Below, one piece after another: positions 25,523 through 34,554 of a stretch of DNA of 64,000 nt; position 1 is the first letter of the stretch; every line of letters begins with the position of its first letter. Made by a program: the position numbers and the translations under genes. The DNA is from an uncultured Verrucomicrobiota bacterium. GTDB lineage: Bacteria > Verrucomicrobiota > Kiritimatiellia > CAIVKH01. Where the stretch lies: NCBI GenBank assembly GCA_937872895.1, contig CALMUP010000004.1:39959-103958 (forward strand), written 5' to 3'. A model generated the notes under the pieces. It was not told the DNA's origin. It searched no databases and saw nothing but the letters and a program-made list of their open reading frames with translations.

Positions 25523-28500
25523 GTGCGTAAATTCGCGAACATCGTGGTGTCATGGAACCGGCGGGCAAGCCATCTTGGCTGGCTGCTGCCGGTGGCACTC
25601 ACCATGCTGGTCACGATGGTGGCTGCGGTGGCGTTCGACCTCCTGCTCGATGCCCTGCGCGGCTCCTTCTCCATTACCGAAGCCTATCTGATTCCGCTGG
25701 CCTCGGTCGGTCTCGTTTCAGGCATTGTCACCTTCATCGCCGTGCGGATCTACCGCAAGCTGGCCGAGGAGACGGTGGAGGAGGTGACCGAGCGGTTGCG
25801 GGTCAGCGGCGAATTGACCAACGAGCGGATGTTGATGCGGGCGTTGATGCTCAACACGCCGGACCATATCCACTTCAAGGATGCGGCGGGACGCTACCTG
25901 CGCATCAACCAGTCCTTGGCGGCGGCGCTGGGGTTGTCCGACCCGGCCCAGGCCATCGGCAAGACCGATGAAGCCTATTTTCCCGCGCCGGTGGCCGAGG
26001 CGACGGCGGCCGAGGAGCGCCAGGTGCGGGATAGCGGGATCGCGGTGATCGGCCGCGAGCTTGAGGTGACCTGGCCGGACGGTCGGGCCACCTGGCTGTC
26101 GATGACACGGTTGCCGTTGCGCGACCGGCATGGCCGGGTCATCGGCACGTTCGGTATCTCGCGCGATATCACGTCGGCGAAGGGCGCGGAACTGCGGTTG
26201 CGCCAGCTCTCGCTTGCCGTCGAGCAGAGTCCGAGCATCGTGTTGATCACCGACGTCAAGGGCGACATCACCTACGTCAATCCGAAGTTCACCAAGGTCA
26301 CCGGCTACGAGGCGGTCGAGGTGATCGGGCAGAATCCCCGCATCCTCAAGGCCGGCGAGCTCGAGCAGGATCTCTACCGTGACATGTGGGCCACGATCGT
26401 GCGCGGTGGCGAGTGGAATGGAGAAATCCTGAACCGCAAGAAGGACGGGGAGATGTACTGGGGGCTCGCCTCCATCTCGCCGATCCGCGATGCCTCCGGC
26501 GTGACCACGCACTATCTGGAAGTGATGGAGGACATCACCGAGCGCAAGGAGGCGGAGCAGGCCTTGCGCCGCCAGTTCGCCTTCCAGCGCCAGTTGATCG
26601 ATGCGATGCCGATCCCGATCTTCCACAAGAACGCCGAGGGCGTTTACCGCGAGTGCAACGAGGCCTTCGCCCGTTTCATCGGCCGCGAGCGCGAGGCGAT
26701 CATCGGCCATTCCGCGCGGGATATTGCGCCGCCGGACCTTGCTGAACACTACCACCGGCAGGACATGCGGTTGATCGAGCAGGGCGGGCAGCAGCGGTAC
26801 GAGGGCCGGGTGCTCCACGCCGACGGTTCCCGGCGCGACGTGATGTTCAGCAAGGCGGTGGTGCACGACGACGACGGGAAGGTCACCGGGCTGGTTGGCG
26901 CCATCGTCGATCTGACCGAGCGCAAGCAGGCCGAAGCGGCCCTGAAGCACGAGTACCAGCGCCGCGAGGAGCTGGAGAAGATCATCAGCATGAGTCCGGC
27001 CGTGGTCATTCTCTGGCGTGCCGAGCCGGGTTGGCCGGTGGAATACGTGACCGACAATGTGCAACAGTTCGGGTACGCGCCGGCCGACTTCACCTCCGGT
27101 GGCTTGCCGTTCGCGCAGATTGTACATCCCGAGGACCTGGGCCGGATCGGCGCGGAAGTGACGGACTTCACCGTCCGGGGCATTCCCGAATTCGTGCAGC
27201 AGTACCGGGTATTCTCGAAGCGGGGCGATGTGCGGTGGATCGATGACCGCACCTGGGTGCGCCGGGATGAGCAGGGCCAGGTGACCCACTACCAGGGCAT
27301 CATCATGGACATCACCGACCGCAAACTCGCCGATGAGCGCGAAGCGGCCACGATGGACGGGTTGCGGGCGATCCTCGAGTTGGCGGATGCGCTGATGGCC
27401 GCGTCCAGCACGGACGACCTCTACCGCCTTGCCGTCGAGTTGTCGCGCGAGCGGCTGAAGCTCGAGCGCACCGCGATCATGATGGTGCAACAGGACCTGA
27501 TCCAGGGTACCTACGGCACGAACCTGCGCGGGCGCACCACGCGGGAGCTCGACCATGTGATCCACCTCGACGACACCTGGCGCGACCGGTTGCGGCCGCG
27601 GAAAGCGGGCGAGAACCCCTGGCACATCGTCAACCAGCCGTATTACGAGTGGGATGGCCAGAGCATTGTCGGCTTCGGCCGCGGCTGGGTGGCGCTGACC
27701 CCGATCATGTCGCACGAGCACGGGGCCATCGGCCTGTTCTGCAACGACACGGCGATCAGCGGCGCACCGGTGGACGAGGTCCAGCAGGAAATTGTCGCGG
27801 TGTTCTGCGCGATGCTCGGCAACATCATCGCCCGCAAGCGGGCCGAGGAGGAGCAGCGGACCATCCAGGAGCAGCACCGCGATTTCATGGAGCGCACCGA
27901 CCGCCTGAACTCGCTGGGCATGCTCGCGGCCGGGATGGCCCACGAGATCAACAATCCGCTGCAGGGGATGCTCAGCCACCTGCATGCCGTTCACCGCGCG
28001 CTCAAGGCCGACGAGGCGGCACGCAAGAGCCTGGTCATGGTCGAGCGCGGCATCGACACCATTGCCACCCTGGTGCGCAAGCTCCTGATTTTCGGTCGCT
28101 CGGCCGATCAGGAGGGCGAAGTGGTGGACGCCCGCGAGGCCCTCGATTTCGTCAGCCACTTGCTGGCCAGCCAGTTCAAGCGCACCGGGGTGCATATCCG
28201 CACTGCCGCCCGGACGCCATCCCTGCATGTCGCGATGCCCCGGCGGTACCTCGTCCAGGTATTGCTCAACCTGCTGATCAATGCCCGGGATGCGATGCCG
28301 GCGGGTGGTGAAATCACGGTTGAAATGGATGCCGCGGAGGATATGGCCGAGTTGCGGATCATCGACGGCGGATGTGGCATTCCGGCAAACCAGCTCGCGG
28401 AGATTTTCAAGCCGTTCTACACGACCAAGGGTGCGAAGGGCTCCGGCCTGGGGTTGAGCGTGGCCGATTCGCTCATCCGGTCCAGCAAGGGCACCATCAG

Positions 28501-28573
28501 CGTGGATAGCCAGCCGGGCCGTACCGTTTTCACGTTGCGCATCCCGCTCGCGGGAATTGAGGATGGGAAATGA
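25523..28573 (+). CDS. multi-PAS membrane sensor histidine kinase
   Basis: The 1016-residue kinase starts at GTG 25523, behind a perfect GGAGG seven bases upstream. Two N-terminal membrane helices flank a very short loop. Four PAS/PAC modules follow (NTPDHIHFKDAAGRYLRINQ, then TDVKGDITYVNPKFTKVTGY, a third near FHKNAEGVYRECNEAF, and a fourth near VEYVTDNVQQFGY). A GAF-like region comes next. The HisKA motif is GMAHEINNPLQG with H807, and the ATPase boxes are NLLINARDAMP and DGGCGIPANQLAEIFKPFY then GSGLGLSV. With almost no periplasmic part, sensing is probably cytoplasmic. It is coupled by ATGA to the next gene. Confidence 0.93.
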   Translation: MRKFANIVVSWNRRASHLGWLLPVALTMLVTMVAAVAFDLLLDALRGSFSITEAYLIPLASVGLVSGIVTFIAVRIYRKLAEETVEEVTERLRVSGELTNERMLMRALMLNTPDHIHFKDAAGRYLRINQSLAAALGLSDPAQAIGKTDEAYFPAPVAEATAAEERQVRDSGIAVIGRELEVTWPDGRATWLSMTRLPLRDRHGRVIGTFGISRDITSAKGAELRLRQLSLAVEQSPSIVLITDVKGDITYVNPKFTKVTGYEAVEVIGQNPRILKAGELEQDLYRDMWATIVRGGEWNGEILNRKKDGEMYWGLASISPIRDASGVTTHYLEVMEDITERKEAEQALRRQFAFQRQLIDAMPIPIFHKNAEGVYRECNEAFARFIGREREAIIGHSARDIAPPDLAEHYHRQDMRLIEQGGQQRYEGRVLHADGSRRDVMFSKAVVHDDDGKVTGLVGAIVDLTERKQAEAALKHEYQRREELEKIISMSPAVVILWRAEPGWPVEYVTDNVQQFGYAPADFTSGGLPFAQIVHPEDLGRIGAEVTDFTVRGIPEFVQQYRVFSKRGDVRWIDDRTWVRRDEQGQVTHYQGIIMDITDRKLADEREAATMDGLRAILELADALMAASSTDDLYRLAVELSRERLKLERTAIMMVQQDLIQGTYGTNLRGRTTRELDHVIHLDDTWRDRLRPRKAGENPWHIVNQPYYEWDGQSIVGFGRGWVALTPIMSHEHGAIGLFCNDTAISGAPVDEVQQEIVAVFCAMLGNIIARKRAEEEQRTIQEQHRDFMERTDRLNSLGMLAAGMAHEINNPLQGMLSHLHAVHRALKADEAARKSLVMVERGIDTIATLVRKLLIFGRSADQEGEVVDAREALDFVSHLLASQFKRTGVHIRTAARTPSLHVAMPRRYLVQVLLNLLINARDAMPAGGEITVEMDAAEDMAELRIIDGGCGIPANQLAEIFKPFYTTKGAKGSGLGLSVADSLIRSSKGTISVDSQPGRTVFTLRIPLAGIEDGK

Positions 28574-30168
28574 ACGAACGAATCCTGGTGGTGGATGATG
28601 ATGATCTGGTGCGCAGCGGTCTCGCAGTGAACCTGGAACGCGCCGGGTTCGAGGTCTCCACCGCGGAAAACCTCGAGGAGACGCGAACCCGGATGGCCGG
28701 GCAACCCGCCCACCTGGTGCTCTGCGATCTGGTACTCGGCGACGAGAACGGCATGGACATCCTGCGGCATCTCCAGTCCGCCCATCCGGATACCGCCGTG
28801 GTCATCATCACCGGCCATGGTTCAGTAACCAATGCCCTGGAGGCGCTGAAGGGCGGGGCGAGCGACTACATCCAGAAACCGTGCAATCCGGAAGAGGTCA
28901 TCCATCGCGTACGCATGGTGCTCGACTCCTTCAACCTCCGCCGCTCCCTTCAGGAGGAGCGCCAGCGTGCCGAGGAGCGGCGCAAGGCCACCAACGAGCA
29001 GCTGAGCCGAACCGAACGCATGTCCGCGCTGGGCACCCTCGCGGAAGGCGCGGCCAAGGATCTCCGCGATATCCTGCGGCCGGTCGAGTCGATCCCGGAT
29101 GCCCTTCGCCGCAGCATCGATCCGATGCATGAGGCGCAGGGGAAGCTGATCGAGCTGGGCGATGCGCTGCACAAGGCGGCAGCGGTGATCCGCGACCTGG
29201 AGACAATCGGCAAGAGCAGCACGCTGAAGAAGTCCTCGGTTGCCTTGAATCAACTGATCGGTGATTTCCTGCGCGGGGTGGAGGGCCACGACCTGATGCG
29301 GGTGAATCCGAAGGTGAAGATCGAGACGGAGCTTGGAAAGGACCTGCCGCCGGTCAGCGGATCGTCCCACCACCTGCGTCAGATGATCGGGAATCTGGCC
29401 CTGAACGCGCTCGAGGCGATGGGCGGCGGAGGGCTGTTGCGCATCCGGACCAGCAGTGCCCGGATCGAGCAACCGGTGGGCCGCTATGGCTCCCAGAAGC
29501 CGGGCGAATTCGTCATCATCAGTTTCGAGGATACCGCAGCCCGGCTGTCCGATGAGGACCTGGACCGACTCTTCGAGCCGTTCTACGTGCGGACCAAGCT
29601 TGGCCGACGCACCTTGAGCGGGCTGGGCATGACCCTGGTGTACCGCGTGGTCGAGGACCATGGCGGGTATGTGGACATCACCGGCGACAACACGGTGGGC
29701 AACAGCATTGCCGTACACTTGCCGAGCCGCGGCGAGGACGATGCCGAGGTGTTGGAGCTGCGGCCCGATTATACCGGTGGCGAGCGGGTGTTGCTGGTCG
29801 ATGACAGCGAGGCGCAGCGTCACACCGCCGCCCAGATCCTGCGCGAACTGGGGTATGACGTCACGCTCGCGGAGAGTGGCCAGATCGCGGTGGAACGGTG
29901 CCGTGAGCAAGTGGCCGCGCGCCCCGGAGTCGCGCCGTTTGATCTGGTGGTGATTGACCTCGTGCTGGGCGATGCGTTTGACGGGGTGGAAACCTACAAG
30001 ACGATCATCGAATTGTACCCCGGCCAGAAGGCGATTCTGGCCAGCGGCTTTGCCGACATCACCCGCATCGTGGAGGCGCGCAAGCTCGGGATCAACCGGT
30101 GCTTCCAGAAGCCCTACACGCTAGAGTCCCTCGGGAAGAACGTACGGTTGGCGCTCGACGAAGGCTGA
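28570..30168 (+). CDS. REC - degenerate histidine kinase - REC protein
   Basis: The 532-residue cytoplasmic protein has three parts. The first REC domain (1-120) has VVDDDD, phospho-acceptor D53 in LVLCDLVLGDENG and the Lys in YIQKP. The middle looks like a HisKA-HATPase core, but the H box reads LGTLAEGAAKDLRDILRP with K163 where His belongs, and the D-x-G-x-G box reads FEDTAARLSDEDLDRL. The second REC (from about 410) has LLVDDSE, D463 in VVIDLVLGDAFDG and FQKPY. No DNA-binding or enzymatic output is present. It overlaps the upstream kinase by ATGA and is probably its direct target or phosphate sink. Confidence 0.92.
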   Translation: MNERILVVDDDDLVRSGLAVNLERAGFEVSTAENLEETRTRMAGQPAHLVLCDLVLGDENGMDILRHLQSAHPDTAVVIITGHGSVTNALEALKGGASDYIQKPCNPEEVIHRVRMVLDSFNLRRSLQEERQRAEERRKATNEQLSRTERMSALGTLAEGAAKDLRDILRPVESIPDALRRSIDPMHEAQGKLIELGDALHKAAAVIRDLETIGKSSTLKKSSVALNQLIGDFLRGVEGHDLMRVNPKVKIETELGKDLPPVSGSSHHLRQMIGNLALNALEAMGGGGLLRIRTSSARIEQPVGRYGSQKPGEFVIISFEDTAARLSDEDLDRLFEPFYVRTKLGRRTLSGLGMTLVYRVVEDHGGYVDITGDNTVGNSIAVHLPSRGEDDAEVLELRPDYTGGERVLLVDDSEAQRHTAAQILRELGYDVTLAESGQIAVERCREQVAARPGVAPFDLVVIDLVLGDAFDGVETYKTIIELYPGQKAILASGFADITRIVEARKLGINRCFQKPYTLESLGKNVRLALDEG

Positions 30169-30190
30169 TCGGGGTTGCTCGCCGCGCCGG

Positions 30191-30994
30191 TCAGAACTGC
30201 ACGCCGAGGGTCAACCCGTAACTTGTCGTTTCGGATTCCGGCTGGAAAACGGTAGCCGTGCCAAAGGTTTTGCTGTTCGAGCGCTCGTAGGTGATGCGCT
30301 CGGCAAAGGCGGTGATCACATAGCCACCCGCGGTGGTAACGCCGAGTTCGCCAAACCAGGCTGGCGCATGGTCGGTGTCCACCCGCGCGTCATCGGTGCC
30401 GTCCGGCAAGGTGAAGTCGTATTGCACCCAGGCGTGGCCCGGATACCGGATCCCCGCGCGGGCCATCCAGGCGAAGGTTGGTCGTTGCCAGCGCGCGTCC
30501 AGTCCAAGCAGGCCGTAGGCATGCACCCACCATTCGTCGTATCCGGTCTCGGCAAAACCGCCGGTATTGTCGAGGCGGCGCAACCAGGTGTGGCCACCGA
30601 GGCCCGCGAACGGGGTCAAGTCGAGGCCCGGCTGGATGGCCAGCGGAAGACCCAGCCGTGCCTCGGCGAGAAGGCCATGGTACTCGGTGGTCGAGTCGAT
30701 CGGGGTTCCGAGCTGGGTGCGCCCGTCGTAATCGACGTCACCGAGATAAGCGGTCACCCTGGTGGACCAGGATGGCGCGGTGGTGCGGGTGGAGGCTCGG
30801 TCCCATTGCAGGCCGACGCGGTAGCCCGACTCCTTCAGCAACTGACGGCCATTGCGGTCATACTCGCGCCAGGTGAAGGATTCATAGCGCACCTGCCACT
30901 GGTCCTGGACGGCGGGTGCGGCTGACGAAAACGGGGGCGCCAGGATCATCACCAGCAGGAACAACGGGGTGCGGATGTGCAGGGAACGTGGCAT
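30191..30994 (-). CDS. outer-membrane beta-barrel protein (MtrB/OmpP1-like look), first of a pair
   Basis: The 267-residue protein has a signal peptide (LHIRTPLFLLVMILAPPFSSA). Alternating aromatic/hydrophobic strands follow (WQVRYESFTWREYDRNGRQL, TTSYGLTLGVQF) with a terminal Phe. Acidic turns such as GDVDYDGRTQ lie between strands. This is the pattern of a 10-12-strand barrel. Function is unknown. It follows a second barrel gene on the same strand by 9 bases, so they form an operon. Confidence 0.7.
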   Translation of the reverse strand: MPRSLHIRTPLFLLVMILAPPFSSAAPAVQDQWQVRYESFTWREYDRNGRQLLKESGYRVGLQWDRASTRTTAPSWSTRVTAYLGDVDYDGRTQLGTPIDSTTEYHGLLAEARLGLPLAIQPGLDLTPFAGLGGHTWLRRLDNTGGFAETGYDEWWVHAYGLLGLDARWQRPTFAWMARAGIRYPGHAWVQYDFTLPDGTDDARVDTDHAPAWFGELGVTTAGGYVITAFAERITYERSNSKTFGTATVFQPESETTSYGLTLGVQF

Positions 30995-31003
30995 GGAAAA
31001 CTC

Positions 31004-31672
31004 CTAGAAAAGCAGCGTGGCGGAAACGGTGAGGCCGTCGATGGTGTCCCGATCGAAGAGATCCTCGTTGATGATCCGGTCCGGCACGTCATCGAAGTGC
31101 CGGACGCGGTATCCCGCGGCCACGCGGAACCGGTGGCTGGTCCAGCCGAGGCTGGCGTCGGCCTGCACGAAACGGCCGTTGTAGCCGACGTCGTCGAGGT
31201 CGCCGAGGTCATGCGGCAGCCAGACCAGGTCGGCGCGGATGTCCCAGCCACGCGTCCCGAGTGACCAGCGGCCGCCGGCGGCCAAGGCCGGGCCGTAGAT
31301 GTCGGCGTTGCGCTCGGTCTCCTCTTCCGGATAAGACCAGACAAAGCCGCGGCGGAGTTCGTTGGCGAAACCGAGGTGGACGAACCCCGCGCCCCACCGC
31401 CACGCGCCGTGTTGCAGAACGGCGAATGCCATGACCTCCTCGTTCTCCTCGAGATCGCCGCCCTGGTTGAACCGCCCCTGCAGGTAGGAGGCATCGAGCC
31501 GGAGGTTACCGTGGACCGGAGCATCCAGTCCGACGCCCCAGAGCCAGGTGGCGTTCTGGCCGTTGTCGGCGCGCCACGCGGTGGTGGACCAGGCGCGGTC
31601 GGATGGATTGGCCGCGAGGGCCAGCGGAGCGGCGAGGAGCAGCAGGCAGGCGAAACGGGTTACGACGTTCAT
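31004..31672 (-). CDS. outer-membrane beta-barrel protein, second of a pair
   Basis: The 222-residue protein starts at 31672 with a signal peptide (VVTRFACLLLLAAPLALA). It continues with strands such as LDASYLQGRFNQGG and FRVAAGYRVRHF and ends LTVSATLLF. Upstream in-frame codons to 31801 lack a signal-like sequence. It lies directly before the other barrel gene and may form a pair with it. No ligand is evident. Confidence 0.7.
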   Translation of the reverse strand: MNVVTRFACLLLLAAPLALAANPSDRAWSTTAWRADNGQNATWLWGVGLDAPVHGNLRLDASYLQGRFNQGGDLEENEEVMAFAVLQHGAWRWGAGFVHLGFANELRRGFVWSYPEEETERNADIYGPALAAGGRWSLGTRGWDIRADLVWLPHDLGDLDDVGYNGRFVQADASLGWTSHRFRVAAGYRVRHFDDVPDRIINEDLFDRDTIDGLTVSATLLF

Positions 31673-31776
31673 GGCACCTTTATGCGGAACGCCATCGCGG
31701 GTGGCAATCCTGAAGCGGTGCGAACAATCGCGGTCCGGTTGCTGGAATTCCGCGAAGCATGATGCATAGTAGGCCC

Positions 31777-32433
31777 ATGACACCGATCCCGTTGTTTCCA
31801 TTGCCGATGGCAGCCTGTCCGCACGAACTGGTCCCGCTCCACATCTTCGAGGAGCGGTACCGGCAGATGGTGCGCTTCTGCCGTGACCAGCAGGAGCAGG
31901 GCGGGGCGGGGGAATTCATCATCGCGTACTTCGGCCAGCAGTTGGCCTCGACAGGAACCGTGGTGCGCCTGGTCAAGGTGTTGCGCACCTACGACGACGG
32001 ACGGCTGGACATCGTCGTGGTCGGACGGCGCCGGTGCCGCATGGTGGAAGTGGAGAGCGACTTTGCCTACCGGCTGGCGCGCCCCGAACCGGTTGCCGAT
32101 ACGAAAGAGGACTGGAGCGAGACGTTGGCCACCGAGGCCTTCAACCTGCACCGTTCGCTGATCCAGGTGGTCACCGGCAAGGCCCCGGCCGAGGCGCGTT
32201 ACGCCGGCGTGACCCAGTTGTCCTTCCTGCTCGCCGCAACCATCGGGCTTGGGCATGGCACGAAACAGGAGTTGCTCGAATTGCCGGACGAGGACCAGCG
32301 CCTGCTGCTGCTCATCCGCGAAATGTCCACCTTGATGCACCATGTCGAACAGGTGCAGGTCGCCGCCCGGGCGATCCAAGGCCATTGGGAATTGGAGAAG
32401 ATCTATGGAAACCAGTCGAACTCCCGTAGTTGA
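31777..32433 (+). CDS. Lon N-terminal (LAN) domain protein
   Basis: The 218-residue protein starts MTPIPLFPLPMAACPHELVP. Then come LHIFEERYRQMVRFC and a beta-rich region with IVVVGRRRCRMVEV, as in the substrate-binding N domain of Lon. No AAA+ or protease domain is present, so it is a stand-alone LAN protein of the YcaI/YbgA-annotated kind. The role of these proteins is unclear; substrate recognition or chaperone-like binding is assumed. Its end overlaps the next gene by 29 bases. Confidence 0.85.
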   Translation: MTPIPLFPLPMAACPHELVPLHIFEERYRQMVRFCRDQQEQGGAGEFIIAYFGQQLASTGTVVRLVKVLRTYDDGRLDIVVVGRRRCRMVEVESDFAYRLARPEPVADTKEDWSETLATEAFNLHRSLIQVVTGKAPAEARYAGVTQLSFLLAATIGLGHGTKQELLELPDEDQRLLLLIREMSTLMHHVEQVQVAARAIQGHWELEKIYGNQSNSRS

Positions 32434-32923
32434 ACCGCGCCGCGAGGGCATCCGTATCGACCGCGCCGGACGATCCCGCTGGCGGGTTACGGCCGGCCTG
32501 TGGCTGCCGCGGCCGGTGGACGAGGTGTTCGCCTTCTTCGCCGCGGCGGAGAACCTCAACCTGATTACCCCTCCGTGGGTCAACTTCCGGATCATCACCC
32601 CGCTCCCGATCACCATGAAGGTCGGGGCACGGATCGACTACGTTATCCGCCTGCACGGCATCCCGGTTACCTGGAAAACCGAGATCACTGCCTGGGAGCC
32701 CGGGGTCCGGTTCATCGATGAGCAACGCAAGGGTCCCTACCGCGAATGGATCCACGAACACACCTTCTGCGCGATGGATGGCGGCACCTGGTGCGGCGAC
32801 ACCGTGGACTACCGGCCACCGGGCGGTTCGCTGGTCAACCGAATCTTCGTCCAGCCTGATGTCTTCCGCATCTTCACCTACCGGCACGAGACGATGAAGC
32901 GGTGGTTCGGGCAAGCGGCCTAA
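32405..32923 (+). CDS. SRPBCC-family protein (cyclase/dehydrase-like)
   Basis: The 172-residue protein has the START-like fold signature LPRPVDEVFAFFAAAENLNL followed by ITPPWVNFRII, then VTWKTEITAWEPGVRFIDEQ and PYREWIHEHTF. These proteins form a hydrophobic cavity and bind lipids or polyketides. It overlaps the LAN gene, so the pair is translationally linked. No specific ligand can be read. Confidence 0.85.
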   Translation: METSRTPVVEPRREGIRIDRAGRSRWRVTAGLWLPRPVDEVFAFFAAAENLNLITPPWVNFRIITPLPITMKVGARIDYVIRLHGIPVTWKTEITAWEPGVRFIDEQRKGPYREWIHEHTFCAMDGGTWCGDTVDYRPPGGSLVNRIFVQPDVFRIFTYRHETMKRWFGQAA

Positions 32924-33021
32924 TCCCCGGCGGCTCACACAAAGGCAACAATCTGCGTGACATCGGCCAACCGGCTGATTAACAGTATCGAACCAGTTAA
33001 CCAACAGCGGAAGGGTTCGAT

Positions 33022-34554
33022 ATGAATTTTCAGCGCGAAAGTGGCATCCTGTTGCATCCCACCTCCTTGCCGGGACGTTTCGGCATCGGCGACATCGGCC
33101 CCGCCGCCTACCGGTTTGCCGACGCGATGGTTGCGATGGGCCAGCACCTCTGGCAGATCCTTCCCCACGGCTTGACCGGCTACGGCGACTCCCCGTACCA
33201 GTCCTTCTCCACCTTCGCCGGCAACCCGATGTTCATCAGTCCGGAGCTGCTCGCCCAGGATGGCCTGCTCACCGCGTCCCACCTGGAGAAGTATCCGAGC
33301 TTTCCCGAGCACACCGTCGACTACGGTCCGGTCATCAAGGCCAAGGAAAACATCCTGAACATCGCCTGCCGCAATTTCGAGCGCAAGGCGACCCCGAAGC
33401 AACGCGAGGACTTCCGCGCCTTCTGCGAGCGGAACCACGACTGGCTCGAGGACTTCGCCCTGTTCATGGCCCTGAAGTACGAATACAACCTCGAACCGTG
33501 GACCACCTGGTCGCCCGAGCTGATCGGCCGCGAAACCGAGGCCCTGAAGGAGGCCCGCCAGCGCAACAAGGCGGTCATCCGCAACGTGAAGCTGCAGCAG
33601 TACTTCTTCGACGACCAGTGGAACCGCCTGCGCCGCCATTGCCGCGAACGCGGCATCAAGATCGTCGGCGACATCCCGATCTTCGTCGCCCACGACAGTG
33701 CCGACGCCTGGGCCAGTCCGGAGCTGTTCTACCTGGACTCCAGCGGCAAGTGCACCGTGGTCGCCGGCGTCCCGCCCGACTACTTCAGCGCTACCGGGCA
33801 GCTCTGGGGCAACCCGCTGTACCGCTGGGATGCCCACAAGGCGACCGATTACCATTGGTGGGTGCGCCGCCTCCGCAAGATCTTCGAGATGGTGGACATC
33901 GTGCGTATCGACCACTTCCGCGGCTTCGCCGGCTACTGGGAGATCCCCGGCGATGCCGAGACCGCGATCAACGGCAAGTGGGTGCCCGGTCCGGGTGCCG
34001 ACCTGTTCCACTCCCTCAAGCGCCAGCTCGGCGACATGCCGATCATCGCCGAGGACCTCGGCGTCATCACCCCCGACGTGGAAGCGCTGCGCGACGGCTT
34101 CAACCTCCCCGGCATGCGCATCCTCCAGTTCGCTTTCGGCAACGACGAGCAGGCCGAGAACTTCCGTCCCCACAACTATCCGCCGAACTGCGTGGTCTAT
34201 ACCGGCACCCACGACAACGATACCACGGTCGGATGGTTCCGCAGCGAACCCGGCGAAGGCTCGACCCGCACCAAGGAGGACATCGAGAAGGAACGCAAGA
34301 CGATCCTCGATTACGTCGGCACCGACGGCAAGGAGATCCAGTGGGACCTGATCGGCCTCGCCCTGCGCTCCAAGGCCAACACCGCGGTGTTCCCTTTGCA
34401 GGACCTGCTCGGCCTCGGCACCGAAGCCCGCATGAACGTGCCCGGCACGAAGAGCGACAACTGGCGCTGGCGCTTTACCTGGGACCAGCTGACCCCGGCG
34501 ATCAAGGCCCGCATGCGCCAGTTGACCGAGTCGAGCGGCCGCGCCCACCGTTGA
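33022..34554 (+). CDS. malQ: 4-alpha-glucanotransferase (amylomaltase, GH77)
   Basis: The 510-residue cytoplasmic enzyme transfers alpha-1,4-glucan segments between chains in glycogen or maltodextrin metabolism. It opens ESGILLHPTSLPGRFGIGDI. The nucleophile D297 is in VRIDHFRGF, the acid/base E344 is in PIIAEDLGVI, and D398 is in TGTHDNDT. All key residues are kept. Ribosome site GGAAGGG lies ahead of the ATG. It converges with copA with no base between the two stop codons. Confidence 0.96.
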   Translation: MNFQRESGILLHPTSLPGRFGIGDIGPAAYRFADAMVAMGQHLWQILPHGLTGYGDSPYQSFSTFAGNPMFISPELLAQDGLLTASHLEKYPSFPEHTVDYGPVIKAKENILNIACRNFERKATPKQREDFRAFCERNHDWLEDFALFMALKYEYNLEPWTTWSPELIGRETEALKEARQRNKAVIRNVKLQQYFFDDQWNRLRRHCRERGIKIVGDIPIFVAHDSADAWASPELFYLDSSGKCTVVAGVPPDYFSATGQLWGNPLYRWDAHKATDYHWWVRRLRKIFEMVDIVRIDHFRGFAGYWEIPGDAETAINGKWVPGPGADLFHSLKRQLGDMPIIAEDLGVITPDVEALRDGFNLPGMRILQFAFGNDEQAENFRPHNYPPNCVVYTGTHDNDTTVGWFRSEPGEGSTRTKEDIEKERKTILDYVGTDGKEIQWDLIGLALRSKANTAVFPLQDLLGLGTEARMNVPGTKSDNWRWRFTWDQLTPAIKARMRQLTESSGRAHR

